A DNA stretch of 64,000 nt, from NCBI RefSeq assembly GCF_028898845.1, contig NZ_CP118574.1, forward strand, positions 6,421,001 to 6,485,000. The letters are read 5' to 3'. Position 1 is the first letter of the stretch, and the number at the start of each line of letters is the position of its first letter. The notes beneath the pieces are model-generated. The model did not search any database. It saw only the letters and a program-made list of their open reading frames with translations, and had not been told where the DNA came from. The position numbers and the translations under genes are program-made. Positions 25,193 through 33,843 of the stretch are shown here, in pieces. This DNA comes from Streptomyces sp. WZ-12 (GTDB lineage: Bacteria; Actinomycetota; Actinomycetes; Streptomycetales; Streptomycetaceae).

Positions 25193-25591
25193 GTGCCGCT
25201 CTCGGAGCACGAGCAGCGCATGCTCGAGCAAATGGAGCGAGCGCTGTACGCCGAAGATCCCAAGTTCGCGACAGCGCTTGAGGGAAGCGGGCTGCGTACG
25301 TACACCCGGCGACGGGTCTACCAAGCGGTCGTGGGCTTCCTGGTGGGTATCGCCCTGCTCATGGCCGGCATGGTCGCCCAGCTCATCTGGGTCAGTGTCG
25401 TCGGCTTCCTCGTCATGCTCGGCTGCGCCGTGCTGGCCGTCACCGGCTGGCGCAAGGCTCCCAAGTCGGGGGAGCGCGCCGCGGCCGCGGGCGGGCCACA
25501 GGCCCGTCGCCAGGCCAGGCCGCGCCGCTCGATGATGGACCGCATCGAGGACCGCTGGCAGCGCCGCCGCGACGAACAGCAAGGCCACTGA
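25193..25591 (+). CDS. DUF3040 family small membrane protein
   Basis: 132 residues. N-terminus MPLSEHEQRMLEQMERALYAEDPKFA is the DUF3040 hallmark, followed by two membrane helices at about 43-63 and 67-85, then a basic Arg-rich tail. Function unknown; widespread in actinobacteria and often near cell-division genes, as here. GTG 25193 follows AGGAGG. Confidence 0.92.
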   Translation: MPLSEHEQRMLEQMERALYAEDPKFATALEGSGLRTYTRRRVYQAVVGFLVGIALLMAGMVAQLIWVSVVGFLVMLGCAVLAVTGWRKAPKSGERAAAAGGPQARRQARPRRSMMDRIEDRWQRRRDEQQGH

Positions 25592-26030
25592 GGTCGCTGA
25601 CGATCAGCGGGGTCACTGACCGTTGACGGGCCGTTGCCTGCGCGCCGGTATCCGGCCATCTGCTCCGCGGCGAGCGCAGCGAATCCGGCCAATTTCGCGG
25701 TTCCTGTGCGCGGAGTACCCCGCATTCGTGGCCAGTTGTGCCGTCGGTGGATTGTGCGCCGATGTGTGGTGATGCCGGTCGGCGTCGTCGAATTCCGTTG
25801 GCGTTGGCGTTGGCACTCGTGCCCTTGACTTTCGTGTGGCCCCCGAGGAATCGGGGGCCACACTTTTTGCGCTGCGTGCGCGCGTTGCTTTGTGCGGGCT
25901 CCGGCCCTCGTGCGCGTTGCGGTCGTCGACGCGTAGCGGTCGTCGCGGGGCGCGTACAGGGCGGGCGCGGCCGCCGGTTGGGAGCCGTACCGGGAATCCG
26001 GTGCGGTGTCGCCCCGGGCGCGGTCGGGCC
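25592..26030 (+). other. Intergenic region, lower G+C, possible 3' UTR or small RNA
   Basis: 439 bases. The first 240 lead to a strong terminator at 25834-25868; their composition is less GC-rich than the surroundings (AATTTCGCGG, GAATTCCG, GTTGGCGTTGGCGTTGGC) and no reading frame has coding character. This could be a long 3' UTR of the DUF3040 mRNA or an independent small RNA. After the terminator, to 26030, nothing recognisable is seen. Confidence 0.5.
25834..25868 (+). terminator. Strong intrinsic terminator with U-tract
   Basis: Perfect 13-bp stem GTGTGGCCCCCGA/TCGGGGGCCACAC, loop GGAA, followed by TTTTT. One of the few hairpins in the window with a T-run; it points to the plus strand although it is 240 bases from the nearest upstream stop. 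Confidence 0.92.
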
Positions 26031-28445
26031 CTAGGCCCGCTCGTTGCGTCGCCAGCCCGTCGTGCGCAGCGTGGTCGCCAGGCGTCGGGCCGTGGTTGCC
26101 GGGCGGCTGTTCCGGCAGCGCCGTCGCAGTGCGGACCAGCGGGACGCACCGGCCCAGCGGAGGCGGGCCGCGGAGCGCGGGGCGAACCGGGCGCGCAGGC
26201 GCAGTGCTCGGGGCGCGCCGTCCCGCAGGCCGGCGTGCACCAGCCGGACGTCCGCGGCGAGCCCGTCCGGCGGGGCTGGTTGCGGGGCGTAGAGGGCTTG
26301 CTCGACCGCTGTCGCGACCCGTCGGGCGGCGTCCGCGGCGTCGGGCTGTAGTTCCCCGATGCGAATGATCCGGGCGGCCGCCGAGCGCGGGGTCAGCGCC
26401 TCGTCCGGGACGATCCCGTAATCCCAGCCGGTGTCCAGCAGTTCCTGCCAGACGGCGAGGGTGTGCGCCGTCGGCTCGCTGCCCGGGGCGCCCGCCAGCC
26501 GTCGGGCGCGGGCCCGGCTCCGCCACAGCAGCGGGACCGTGGACAGCGTCACGAACACCAGCGCGGCCAGGGCGATCAGCGCGAGTGCCCAGGGCGCGGG
26601 GCCGCCGCCGGGCGGGGCGGTGGTCGATATCGAGACCCCGGCCGCGCAGCCGGAGGCCGTGCGCTGCTCGCCGGGGGCGCAGGACGGCGCCGCGGACGGC
26701 CCGGTGGCGGGCAGCTCGGACGGCGCGGGTGCCCGGTCCGGACCGCCGGTGCTGGTGGACTGCGCCGGGTCCGGGTACGCGTAGTCGGGGACGCTGCCGC
26801 GGCTCGGGGTCGGCTCGAAGCGGGTCCAGCCGACGCCCTGGAAGTACAGCTCGGGCCAGGCGTGCGCGTCCTTCAGCCCCACCGACGTGGTGCCGTCGGG
26901 CTGCCGGGTGCCCGGGGTGAAGCCGACCGCCACCCGGGCCGGGATGCCGAGCGTGCGGGCCATCGCCGCCATGGAGAACGAGAAGTGGACGCAGAAGCCC
27001 TCCTTGTCCGCCAGGAAGCGGGCGATCGCCTCGGAGCCGCTGCCGGCCCGGACCTCGGTGTTGTAGCTGAAGCCGCCGTAGAGCGCGAACCAGTCCTGGA
27101 GTTTGACGGCCTTGTCGTACGCGGTGCGGGCGCCGCGGGTGACCTGGCGGGCGGTGGTGCCGACGATGGCCGGGAGGGAGTCCGGAACCTTGGTGTACTC
27201 CTGCCGCAGGGCAGCGGGGGGCGGCGGGGCAGTGGCCAACTGGTGGGCGGTGGGCCGCACTTGGAGGCTCTCGACCTGGTACTGGAGGCCGTGGGTGTTC
27301 TGCCCGCGGTCGCCGACCAGGGTGCGGCCCTCGGGCTCGAAGCGCCAACGGCCGGGGAGGTCGACCTTGTCCGCCGGGTAGGGCAGCGGCAGCCAGTTCT
27401 GGGCGTACCACGGGGCGGTGGAGATGGAGGTGTTGATCCGGGTGACGGACACGTCGGAGCTCAGGCCGGGCGGCCGGGGCAGCTCGGCGGGGACGTCGGT
27501 GACGGTGCGTTCGGAGGGCTTCCAGGCCGTGCCGTCGAACTGGTCCAGGGCGACGATCCGCAGATACATCTCGCGGGTGTCGGCCGCGGTGGTGCGGTAG
27601 TTGAGGACCTCGCGGTCCTCCGGCTGGTTGAGGCTGTCCTGGAGCGAGACCAGTGGGTTCACCGCGGAGATGGTGCCGCCCCCGCCGCCGGGGCCGGCGC
27701 CGCCCGGGGCCGGGCCGAGCAGCCCGCCGCTCAGGGACGGCAGCGCGGCGGGCACCAGCAGCGCGATGCCCAGCGACAGCACGCCGATCCGACGGCCCGC
27801 ACGGACCCGGATCCGGCCGCCGTCGGAGTCTCCCGGCCGGCGCGCCGGCGGGCCGCCGAAGACCCGGCCCCACTGGGAGAGTCGGTCGCGGCCCTCGGCC
27901 AGCAGGAGCAGGAGGTAGCCGGCGGCGGCCACCAGGAACCACAGCCAGCCCGAGCCGCCCTGGGACAGTCCTGCGGCCACCGAGTACAGCGCGAGCAGTG
28001 GCAGGCCGGCGGGCGCGGCGCTGCGGTAGGTGACCGCCAGCGCGTCCACCACCAGGCCGATCAGCAGTACCCCGGAGACCAGCAGCAGCTTGATGCCGGG
28101 GGTGACCGGGGCCGGGATGGCGTACCGGCCGACGTCCCGGGCCCCGTCCTGCGCCAGTTCGACGAGGGCGGTGACGGCGTCCGGGCCCGGCAGCAGCCCG
28201 GCCAGCGCCTGGCCGCGGGCGAACACCGCCGTCAGCAGCAGCACGGCCGCCAGCGCCTGCGCGGCGACGGTCAGCGGGCGGGCCAACGGGACCCGCCGGG
28301 CCAGTGCGCCCACCGCCGTCACCAGCGCCAGCAGCAGCGCCGCCTGGAACAGCCAGGTGACCGGGTCCACCAGCGGCAGCAGCGCGCAGCCGGCGCACAG
28401 CGTCGCCGCCATCGCCGCCAGTGCCAGCCGCGCCCGCCCGCTCAT
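26031..28445 (-). CDS. DUF3488 / transglutaminase-like membrane protein
   Basis: 804 residues. Six or so membrane helices in the first 220 residues, an extracellular region, a papain-like transglutaminase core with Cys485 (GFCVHFSF), His528 (DAHAWPE) and an acidic third residue near 545 (TRFEPTP), a further membrane helix near 640 and a cytoplasmic helical tail. Such proteins probably act on cell-wall or surface peptides. Its ATG overlaps the DUF58 stop (ATGA). Third gene of the MoxR-DUF58-transglutaminase operon, a widespread set. Confidence 0.93.
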   Translation of the reverse strand: MSGRARLALAAMAATLCAGCALLPLVDPVTWLFQAALLLALVTAVGALARRVPLARPLTVAAQALAAVLLLTAVFARGQALAGLLPGPDAVTALVELAQDGARDVGRYAIPAPVTPGIKLLLVSGVLLIGLVVDALAVTYRSAAPAGLPLLALYSVAAGLSQGGSGWLWFLVAAAGYLLLLLAEGRDRLSQWGRVFGGPPARRPGDSDGGRIRVRAGRRIGVLSLGIALLVPAALPSLSGGLLGPAPGGAGPGGGGGTISAVNPLVSLQDSLNQPEDREVLNYRTTAADTREMYLRIVALDQFDGTAWKPSERTVTDVPAELPRPPGLSSDVSVTRINTSISTAPWYAQNWLPLPYPADKVDLPGRWRFEPEGRTLVGDRGQNTHGLQYQVESLQVRPTAHQLATAPPPPAALRQEYTKVPDSLPAIVGTTARQVTRGARTAYDKAVKLQDWFALYGGFSYNTEVRAGSGSEAIARFLADKEGFCVHFSFSMAAMARTLGIPARVAVGFTPGTRQPDGTTSVGLKDAHAWPELYFQGVGWTRFEPTPSRGSVPDYAYPDPAQSTSTGGPDRAPAPSELPATGPSAAPSCAPGEQRTASGCAAGVSISTTAPPGGGPAPWALALIALAALVFVTLSTVPLLWRSRARARRLAGAPGSEPTAHTLAVWQELLDTGWDYGIVPDEALTPRSAAARIIRIGELQPDAADAARRVATAVEQALYAPQPAPPDGLAADVRLVHAGLRDGAPRALRLRARFAPRSAARLRWAGASRWSALRRRCRNSRPATTARRLATTLRTTGWRRNERA

Positions 28446-29824
28446 GCGTCCGCCCCACTTCGCTCGGTGTCGCCGGCTCCGCCCTGCCCCGGGACGGCCC
28501 CGGCCGGTGCTGTCTCCGACTGGCCCGCCGCCCGCCACAGATCGGCCAGGGCGACCCCCGGCCCGACCGGCAGCGCCGTCCAGCCCGCCGCCCGCAGCAT
28601 CCGCAGCCGCTCGGCGACCGGGGGTCCGCCGGGGGAGAGGCGTATCCCGCCGGGCCCGCGGGACCAGGCGTCGCCGTCCAGGACGAAGGCGACGGCGATG
28701 GTGCTGCGCCGGCGGATCCGGCCGACCAGTGCGGCCTGTTCCTCGTCCAACGCGCCGAAGAAGGCGATCAGTAGACCCTCCGCGCCCTCCCGCAGCGCCT
28801 CGTACGCCGCCGTGAAACCCGCCGCGTCGGAGTGCTCCACGACGGCGAGGCTGTCCAGCAGCAGGCCCGCGGTGTCGGAGGACTCGCCGCCGGCGAAGCC
28901 GCCGCCCGCCGGGCCGGGCACCGTGCTTCCGGTGTCGGTCAGCAACCGCACGGCGTAGCCGCGCTCCAGGAGGTGCAGCGCGGTCGAGGCGGCGCCGGCC
29001 ACCGCCCATTCGAAGGCCGAGTCGGGCCCGGAGCCGTGATGCGCGACGGCCCGGGTGTCCAGCAGGATCGTGCAGCACGCCTTCCGCGGCTGCTCCTCGC
29101 GGCGCACCATCAGCTCGCCGTGCCGGGCCGTGGAGCGCCAGTGCACCCGGCGCAGGTCGTCGCCGTGGCGGTAGCCGCGGGGGATGATGTCGTCCTCGCC
29201 GGCCAGCGCGAGCGAGCGGTGGCCGCCGTCGCCGTACCCGGCGGCCTCGCCGGCCAGCCGGACCGGCGGCAGCGGCTCGACGCGCGGCACCACCGTCAGG
29301 GTGTCGAACGCCGTGAAAGCGCGGGTCAGTTCGCACATGCCGAACGGGTCGGTCAGCCGGAGCTGCAACGGTCCCAGCGGATAACGGCCGCGCAGATCGG
29401 ACCGGACGCGGTAGGACACCTCGCGGCTGCCGCCGGGCTCGACCCGGTCCAGGACGAAGCGCGGGCGGGGCCCGAGGACGTAGGGGACACGGTCCTGGAG
29501 CATCAGGACGCCGGTGGGCAGCCGGGCGACGTTCTCCACCCGGAGGCGGACCCGGGACTCGGCCGCCGCCGGCACCCGGGCGGGCGCGAGCGTGCGGCTG
29601 CCCGCGACGCGGTAGCGGGTGCGGTGCAGCACCAGGACGCACACCAGCGGCAGCGCGGCCAACAGCAGCCCGACCCGGAGGAGTTCCGCCTGGCCGAGGA
29701 GGTAGGCGCAGGCCGCGGCGGCCAACCCGGCCGCCAGGAACGACCGCCCGCGGGTCGTCAGCCCCCCGAGGGCGGCGCGCAGCCCGCCCGGCTCCCGCGT
29801 GACACCGCTCCCCCCGCCGGCCAT
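28442..29824 (-). CDS. DUF58 domain protein (von Willebrand A-like)
   Basis: 460 residues: two membrane helices in the first 75, a beta-rich region, then DUF58 with GDDLRRVHWRSTARHGELMVRREEQPR near residue 235 and a VWA-like C-terminal half. These proteins work with MoxR ATPases, probably in assembly or activation of surface complexes. ATG 28924-type internal starts were considered but 29824, one base overlapping the MoxR stop (TGATG), gives full coupling and the expected length. Confidence 0.92.
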   Translation of the reverse strand: MAGGGSGVTREPGGLRAALGGLTTRGRSFLAAGLAAAACAYLLGQAELLRVGLLLAALPLVCVLVLHRTRYRVAGSRTLAPARVPAAAESRVRLRVENVARLPTGVLMLQDRVPYVLGPRPRFVLDRVEPGGSREVSYRVRSDLRGRYPLGPLQLRLTDPFGMCELTRAFTAFDTLTVVPRVEPLPPVRLAGEAAGYGDGGHRSLALAGEDDIIPRGYRHGDDLRRVHWRSTARHGELMVRREEQPRKACCTILLDTRAVAHHGSGPDSAFEWAVAGAASTALHLLERGYAVRLLTDTGSTVPGPAGGGFAGGESSDTAGLLLDSLAVVEHSDAAGFTAAYEALREGAEGLLIAFFGALDEEQAALVGRIRRRSTIAVAFVLDGDAWSRGPGGIRLSPGGPPVAERLRMLRAAGWTALPVGPGVALADLWRAAGQSETAPAGAVPGQGGAGDTERSGADA

Positions 29825-30849
29825 CACAACCCCCGTACGCCGGGCGGCTGCTGGCCGCGGGCAGGCTGCCGCCACTGCGGAGCGGCCGCGTCCGGGACCG
29901 GGGTGCGCCCGACGATCTCCAGCACCACCTGCTCGGTGGTGCGGCGGTTCAACTGGGCCTGGGCGGTGGGCAGCAGCCGGTGCGCGAGCACCGCCACCGC
30001 CAGCGACTGGACGTCGTCCGGCAGCGCGAACTCCCGCCCGGCCAGGGCCGCCGCGGCCTTCGCGGCGCGCAGCAGGTGCAGCGTCGCCCGGGGCGAGGCG
30101 CCGAGCCGCAGATCGGGGTGGTTGCGGGTGGCCGCAACGAGGTCGACGGCGTACCGCCGCACGGCCTCGGCGACATGGACGCCCCGCACCGCCTCGGCCA
30201 ACTGCACGATCTCGTGGGCGTGCGTCACTGGGCGCAGCCGCTCCAACGGGGAGGCGCCGCCGTGCACATCGAGCATCTGCAGCTCGGCGGCCGGGCTGGG
30301 ATAGCCGATCGACACCCGGGCCATGAAGCGGTCCCGTTGGGCCTCGGGGAGCGGGTAGGTGCCCTCCATCTCGACCGGGTTCTGCGTCGCGACGACCATG
30401 AAGGGGCTGGGCAGGTCGTAGGTCTGCCCGTCCATGGTGACCTGGCGCTCCTCCATCGACTCCAGCAGCGCCGACTGGGTCTTGGGGGAGGCGCGGTTGA
30501 TCTCGTCGCCGATCACGATCTGGGCGAAGATCGCGCCGGGCTTGAACTCGAAGTCCCGCCGCTGCTGGTCGTAGACGCTGACGCCGGTGATGTCCGACGG
30601 CAGCAGGTCGGGGGTGAACTGGATGCGCCGGACCGAGCAGTCGATGGACTTGGCCAGCGCCTTGGCGAGCATCGTCTTGCCGACGCCGGGCACGTCCTCG
30701 ATGAGCAGGTGTCCCTCGGCCAGGAGGACGGTCAGCGCGAGCCGTACGACCTCCGGCTTGCCCTCGATCACGCCCTCCACCGACCGGTGCACCCGCCCGA
30801 CGGTGGTGGTCAGATCGGCAAGGCTCGCTCGTTCGTCATACGTCGTCAC
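29824..30849 (-). CDS. MoxR-family AAA ATPase
   Basis: 341-residue AAA+ chaperone. Walker A DVPGVGKTMLA at residues 52-62, Walker B VIGDEINRASPKTQ, sensor 1 VVATQNPVEMEGTYPLPEAQRDRF, and the lid domain to the end. GTG 30849 follows GAGGAGG; upstream in-frame codons lack a site. First gene of the operon. MoxR proteins insert metal cofactors or mature partners through DUF58/VWA proteins; the client here is unknown. Confidence 0.95.
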   Translation of the reverse strand: MTTYDERASLADLTTTVGRVHRSVEGVIEGKPEVVRLALTVLLAEGHLLIEDVPGVGKTMLAKALAKSIDCSVRRIQFTPDLLPSDITGVSVYDQQRRDFEFKPGAIFAQIVIGDEINRASPKTQSALLESMEERQVTMDGQTYDLPSPFMVVATQNPVEMEGTYPLPEAQRDRFMARVSIGYPSPAAELQMLDVHGGASPLERLRPVTHAHEIVQLAEAVRGVHVAEAVRRYAVDLVAATRNHPDLRLGASPRATLHLLRAAKAAAALAGREFALPDDVQSLAVAVLAHRLLPTAQAQLNRRTTEQVVLEIVGRTPVPDAAAPQWRQPARGQQPPGVRGL

Positions 30850-30990
30850 TCGGCCCTCCTCGGCCCCTCCCCGGGTGGCCGCCGCCCCCTCGATGGACCC
30901 GGCCCTCCCCGCGTGCGCGCCGCGGCCGGCTGCGGCCGCGGCGACGTCACCTAGGCATTCTTGCCGCCCGCGCGGCCTCGCGTCATGACC

Positions 30991-30999
30991 TGTGGATAA
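30991..30999 (-). promoter_or_regulatory. Perfect DnaA-box nonamer
   Basis: TGTGGATAA, reverse complement TTATCCACA, the classical DnaA box. A single copy between the moxR and carbonic anhydrase genes. One nonamer can occur by chance, although rarely at this G+C. Confidence 0.4.
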
Positions 31000-31108
31000 C
31001 TCGCACCGTTCAAGCCCGGCCAACCGGACAAGTCCGGCTAGCCGGGCGCGAAAAGGAGGGGAGAGGAGGGTTGGATCCGCCGCCGGCCGCGGCGGATCCC
31101 GCCGCAGG

Positions 31109-31687
31109 TCAGTCCCGCGGATCGATCTCGCGCAGCAGACCCGTCGTCACGTCGAACACGAATCCGCGGACGTCGTCGGTGTGCAGCAGGAACGGCGAGG
31201 TGCGCACCCGCTGCATGGACTGCCGGACGTCCTCGTCGAGGTCCTTGAACGCCTCGACCGCCCAGGTGGGCCGCTGGCCGACCTCGGCCGCCAGCTCGTG
31301 CCGGAAGTCCTCGGTGAGGCTGAGCAGACCGCAGTTGGTGTGGTGGATGAGAACGACCGACCGCGTGCCCAGGGCACGCTGACTGATCGTCAGGGAGCGG
31401 ATGATGTCGTCCGTCACCACACCGCCGGCGTTGCGGATGGTGTGGCAGTCGCCGAGTTCCAGCCCCAGCGCGGCGTGCAGGTCGAGTCGGGCGTCCATGC
31501 ACGCCACGACGGCGACCTTGAGGACCGGCCGGGCGTCCATCCCGGGGTCGGTGAAGGCGGCGGCGTAGCGCCGGTTCGACGCGACGAGACGGTCGGTGAC
31601 CGTACCGGTGGCGGTGGGGGCGCTGTCGGCGGACGGGGGCAGCGGCTGCGACGCAGGTATGGGCATGGATTCACGGTAATCGCTCAT
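31109..31687 (-). CDS. Beta-class carbonic anhydrase
   Basis: Interconverts CO2 and bicarbonate, supplying bicarbonate for carboxylases. 192 residues; zinc-site segments ACMDARLDLH (Cys, catalytic Asp-Arg dyad) and LIHHTNCGLL (His, Cys) are intact, and IRNAGGVVTDDIIRSL is conserved. The first 35 residues are Pro/Ser-rich and variable. ATG 31687 follows AGGAGGGG. Divergent from the dcw cluster. Confidence 0.95.
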   Translation of the reverse strand: MSDYRESMPIPASQPLPPSADSAPTATGTVTDRLVASNRRYAAAFTDPGMDARPVLKVAVVACMDARLDLHAALGLELGDCHTIRNAGGVVTDDIIRSLTISQRALGTRSVVLIHHTNCGLLSLTEDFRHELAAEVGQRPTWAVEAFKDLDEDVRQSMQRVRTSPFLLHTDDVRGFVFDVTTGLLREIDPRD

Positions 31688-31827
31688 GGTTGCTTCAGCC
31701 CCTCCTGTAGGTGGGCGTAGGGGGCAACATCACACCTCGTGAGGCGGTCCATAGGGTTGGACGTCCCCGTAGAAAGCGGGAGGAAACCTCCGGGAGCACC
31801 GTGCGGGGGACGCGCGGAACCAGTTGA

Positions 31828-31855
31828 TTGACCGGGAGGGCAGGTGGACTAAAGT
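31828..31855 (+). promoter_or_regulatory. Candidate dcw cluster promoter upstream of rsmH
   Basis: TTGACC (31828-31833), 16-base spacer, TAAAGT (31850-31855). The start site would be about 31862. Two AGTGG repeats with a 10-base period (31853 and 31863) overlap the -10 and start site, reminiscent of MraZ operators, though no mraZ gene is present here. Confidence 0.6.
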
Positions 31856-31863
31856 GGCGCGAA

Positions 31864-32082
31864 GTGGGAGGCGTGACGCTCTCCTCGGATCCTTCGATCC
31901 CTCGCGTGCGTGACCGTACGTACGGTTCGGCCTCCTCCCGCTCCACCGGTCATCCGACGTCACTTCCCCGTCGCCGGAGGGCCACTTCCCCTTCAGAGCG
32001 GGCGGGGACCAAGCGGTACGTGCGGCATCCCCCAGCCAACGGCCGGGGACCCACCTGCCGCCCACCATCGGAAGGCATATGA
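31864..32082 (+). CDS. Hypothetical 72-residue leader reading frame before rsmH
   Basis: GTG 31864 is eight bases after the TAAAGT -10, so it would be read from a leaderless mRNA; GTG 31873 in the same frame is an alternative. The product is Ser/Arg/Pro-rich with no domain. Its stop overlaps the next ATG (ATGA at 32079). No homology recognised; it may be a leader that couples translation to rsmH or simply an open frame by chance. Confidence 0.3.
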   Translation: MGGVTLSSDPSIPRVRDRTYGSASSRSTGHPTSLPRRRRATSPSERAGTKRYVRHPPANGRGPTCRPPSEGI

Positions 32083-32162
32083 GCGAGCGCAGCGAGCGAA
32101 TCAGGAAGAGGTGCGCGCTCTGCGACGGCAGGCCCGCTGAGCGAAGCGAGGCTGGCGCATGA
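32079..32162 (+). CDS. Hypothetical 27-residue reading frame overlapping rsmH start
   Basis: ATG 32079 after GGAAGG, stop overlapping the rsmH ATG by ATGA at 32159. Product starts MSERSERI and ends AERSEAGA; these ends come from a GAGCGAGCGCAGCGAGCG / GAGCGAAGCGAG element that I recall as repeated in Streptomyces genomes. Contains Cys-Ala-Leu-Cys. May only serve to carry ribosomes to rsmH. Confidence 0.35.
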   Translation: MSERSERIRKRCALCDGRPAERSEAGA

Positions 32163-33118
32163 GCAGTAATACCCGCCACGTACCCGTCATGCTCCAGCGG
32201 TGTCTGGACATGCTCGCCCCCGCGCTCACCGAGCCCGGTGCGGTCGTCGTCGACTGCACCCTCGGGCTCGGCGGGCACAGCGAGGCGCTGCTCACCACGT
32301 TCCCCGAGGCCCGCCTGGTCGCGCTGGACCGCGACCCGTCGGCGCTCCGGCTGGCGGGGGAGCGGCTGGCCCCCTACGGGGAGCGCGCCACCCTGGTGCA
32401 CGCGGTCTACGACGAGCTCCCCCAGGTCCTCGACCGGCTCGGGCTGCCCCGGGTCCAGGCCGTCCTGTTCGACCTCGGGGTCTCCTCCATGCAGCTCGAC
32501 GAGGCCGACCGCGGCTTCGCCTACGCCCAGGACGCCCCGCTCGACATGCGGATGGACCAGACGACCGGCATCAGCGCCGCCGAGGTCCTCAACACCTACC
32601 CGCCCGGTGAGTTGGTGCGGATCCTGCGCTCCTACGGGGAGGAGAAGCAGGCCAAGCGGATCGTCGCGGCGGTGGTCCGGGAGCGGGACAAGGAGCCGTT
32701 CTCCACCAGCGCGCGGCTGGTCGAGCTGATCCGGGACGCGCTGCCGCAGGCCGCCAAGCGCACCGGCGGCAACCCGGCCAAGCGGACCTTCCAGGCGCTG
32801 CGCATCGAGGTCAACGGCGAGTTGGCGTGCGTCGAGCGGGCCATCCCGGCCGCGGTGAAGTCGCTCGCGGTGGGTGGCCGGATCGCCGTGCTGTCGTACC
32901 AGTCGCTGGAGGACCGGCTGGTCAAGCAGGTCTTCGCGGCCGGCGCCAGCAACACCGCGCCGCCCGGCCTGCCGGTCGTCCCCGAGCGCTACCAGCCCCG
33001 CCTGAAGCTGCTGACCCGCGGCGCCGAGCTCCCCACCGAGGAGGAGATCGCCGAGAACCGGCGCGCGGCCCCCGCCCGGCTGCGCGGCGCCGAGCGCATC
33101 CGCGAGGACATCGCATGA
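32159..33118 (+). CDS. rsmH: 16S rRNA m4C1402 methyltransferase RsmH (MraW)
   Basis: Methylates N4 of C1402 in the ribosomal P site. 319 residues with [13 protein letters not shown] at the N-terminus, SAM motif [14 protein letters not shown] near 31, [11 protein letters not shown] near 52, [30 protein letters not shown] near 104, and the C-terminal [22 protein letters not shown] 32159 has only GAGG seven bases away and overlaps a short upstream frame. First recognised gene of the dcw cluster; ftsL follows by ATGA overlap. mraZ, usual in front of rsmH in other phyla, is absent. Confidence 0.97.
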   Translation: MSSNTRHVPVMLQRCLDMLAPALTEPGAVVVDCTLGLGGHSEALLTTFPEARLVALDRDPSALRLAGERLAPYGERATLVHAVYDELPQVLDRLGLPRVQAVLFDLGVSSMQLDEADRGFAYAQDAPLDMRMDQTTGISAAEVLNTYPPGELVRILRSYGEEKQAKRIVAAVVRERDKEPFSTSARLVELIRDALPQAAKRTGGNPAKRTFQALRIEVNGELACVERAIPAAVKSLAVGGRIAVLSYQSLEDRLVKQVFAAGASNTAPPGLPVVPERYQPRLKLLTRGAELPTEEEIAENRRAAPARLRGAERIREDIA

Positions 33119-33738
33119 CCCGGCAGGGGGGCCGGTCGCGCGGCAGAGGGCGCCTGGCCGCGCTGCTGCCCGCCGCCCCCCGCTCCGGCACCGCCGCGCG
33201 CACGCCGTTCGTGCTGCTCGTCGTGGTGCTGCTGGGCTCCGGGCTGATCTCCCTGCTGCTGCTCAACTCGGCGCTCAACCAAGGGTCGTTCGAGCTGAGC
33301 AGGCTGGAGCGGAAGACCGGCGAGCTGACGGACGAGCAGCAGGCGCTCCAACAGGAGGTGGACGGCTACTCCGCACCGGACGCGCTGGCGCGGCGGGCCC
33401 GCAAGCTGGGCATGGTGCCCGGCGGCAACCCGGCGTTCCTGATGCCGGACGGCACCGTCCGCGGCGTGCCGGGCCCGGTCTCGTCCACCGAGAGCCCGCT
33501 GTCCGCGTCGGCCGGGCCGCTGCCGCTCGGCCCGGAGGGCACCCGGCCCACGGACCCCGGGCCCACCCCGGCGGCCACGGCCCCGCCGCCCCCACCGCAG
33601 CCCGTACGGGCCCCGGTCGGGCCGCTCGCGCCCAGTACGCCGGGCGTCCCGTCGTCCCCGGGACCGCTGGCCACGCCCGCGGCGCCCGCCTCCGTCCTCA
33701 TGCCCGACTCGCCCACCCCGTCGGCCCCCGGCAGGTGA
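33115..33738 (+). CDS. ftsL: Cell division protein FtsL
   Basis: Bitopic division protein that forms a complex with FtsB-like DivIC and FtsQ to activate FtsWI. 207 residues: short basic cytoplasmic N-terminus, one membrane helix at about 29-50 ([19 protein letters not shown]), a leucine-rich coiled coil about 55-85, then a long Pro/Ala/Gly-rich extracellular tail much longer than in E. coli. Start by ATGA overlap with rsmH. Identification rests on position and topology because FtsL sequences diverge. Confidence 0.92.
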   Translation: MTRQGGRSRGRGRLAALLPAAPRSGTAARTPFVLLVVVLLGSGLISLLLLNSALNQGSFELSRLERKTGELTDEQQALQQEVDGYSAPDALARRARKLGMVPGGNPAFLMPDGTVRGVPGPVSSTESPLSASAGPLPLGPEGTRPTDPGPTPAATAPPPPPQPVRAPVGPLAPSTPGVPSSPGPLATPAAPASVLMPDSPTPSAPGR

Positions 33739-33843
33739 TCCCGTGACGCCCGAACCCGCACTCCGCGGCCGCAGTTCCCACGCCGCGCCCGGTCGGCCGC
33801 CCGGCGCCGCGCCGTGCCCCGCGCGCGCCCGGGGGAGAGCGGC

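Noticed and set aside
26463..28958. Long antisense frame over the transglutaminase and DUF58 genes
   Set aside because: Typical high-GC shadow; both sense proteins have catalytic motifs.
26031..30849. MoxR-DUF58-transglutaminase as a new defence or secretion system
   Set aside because: It is a common, ATGA-coupled core operon across bacteria.
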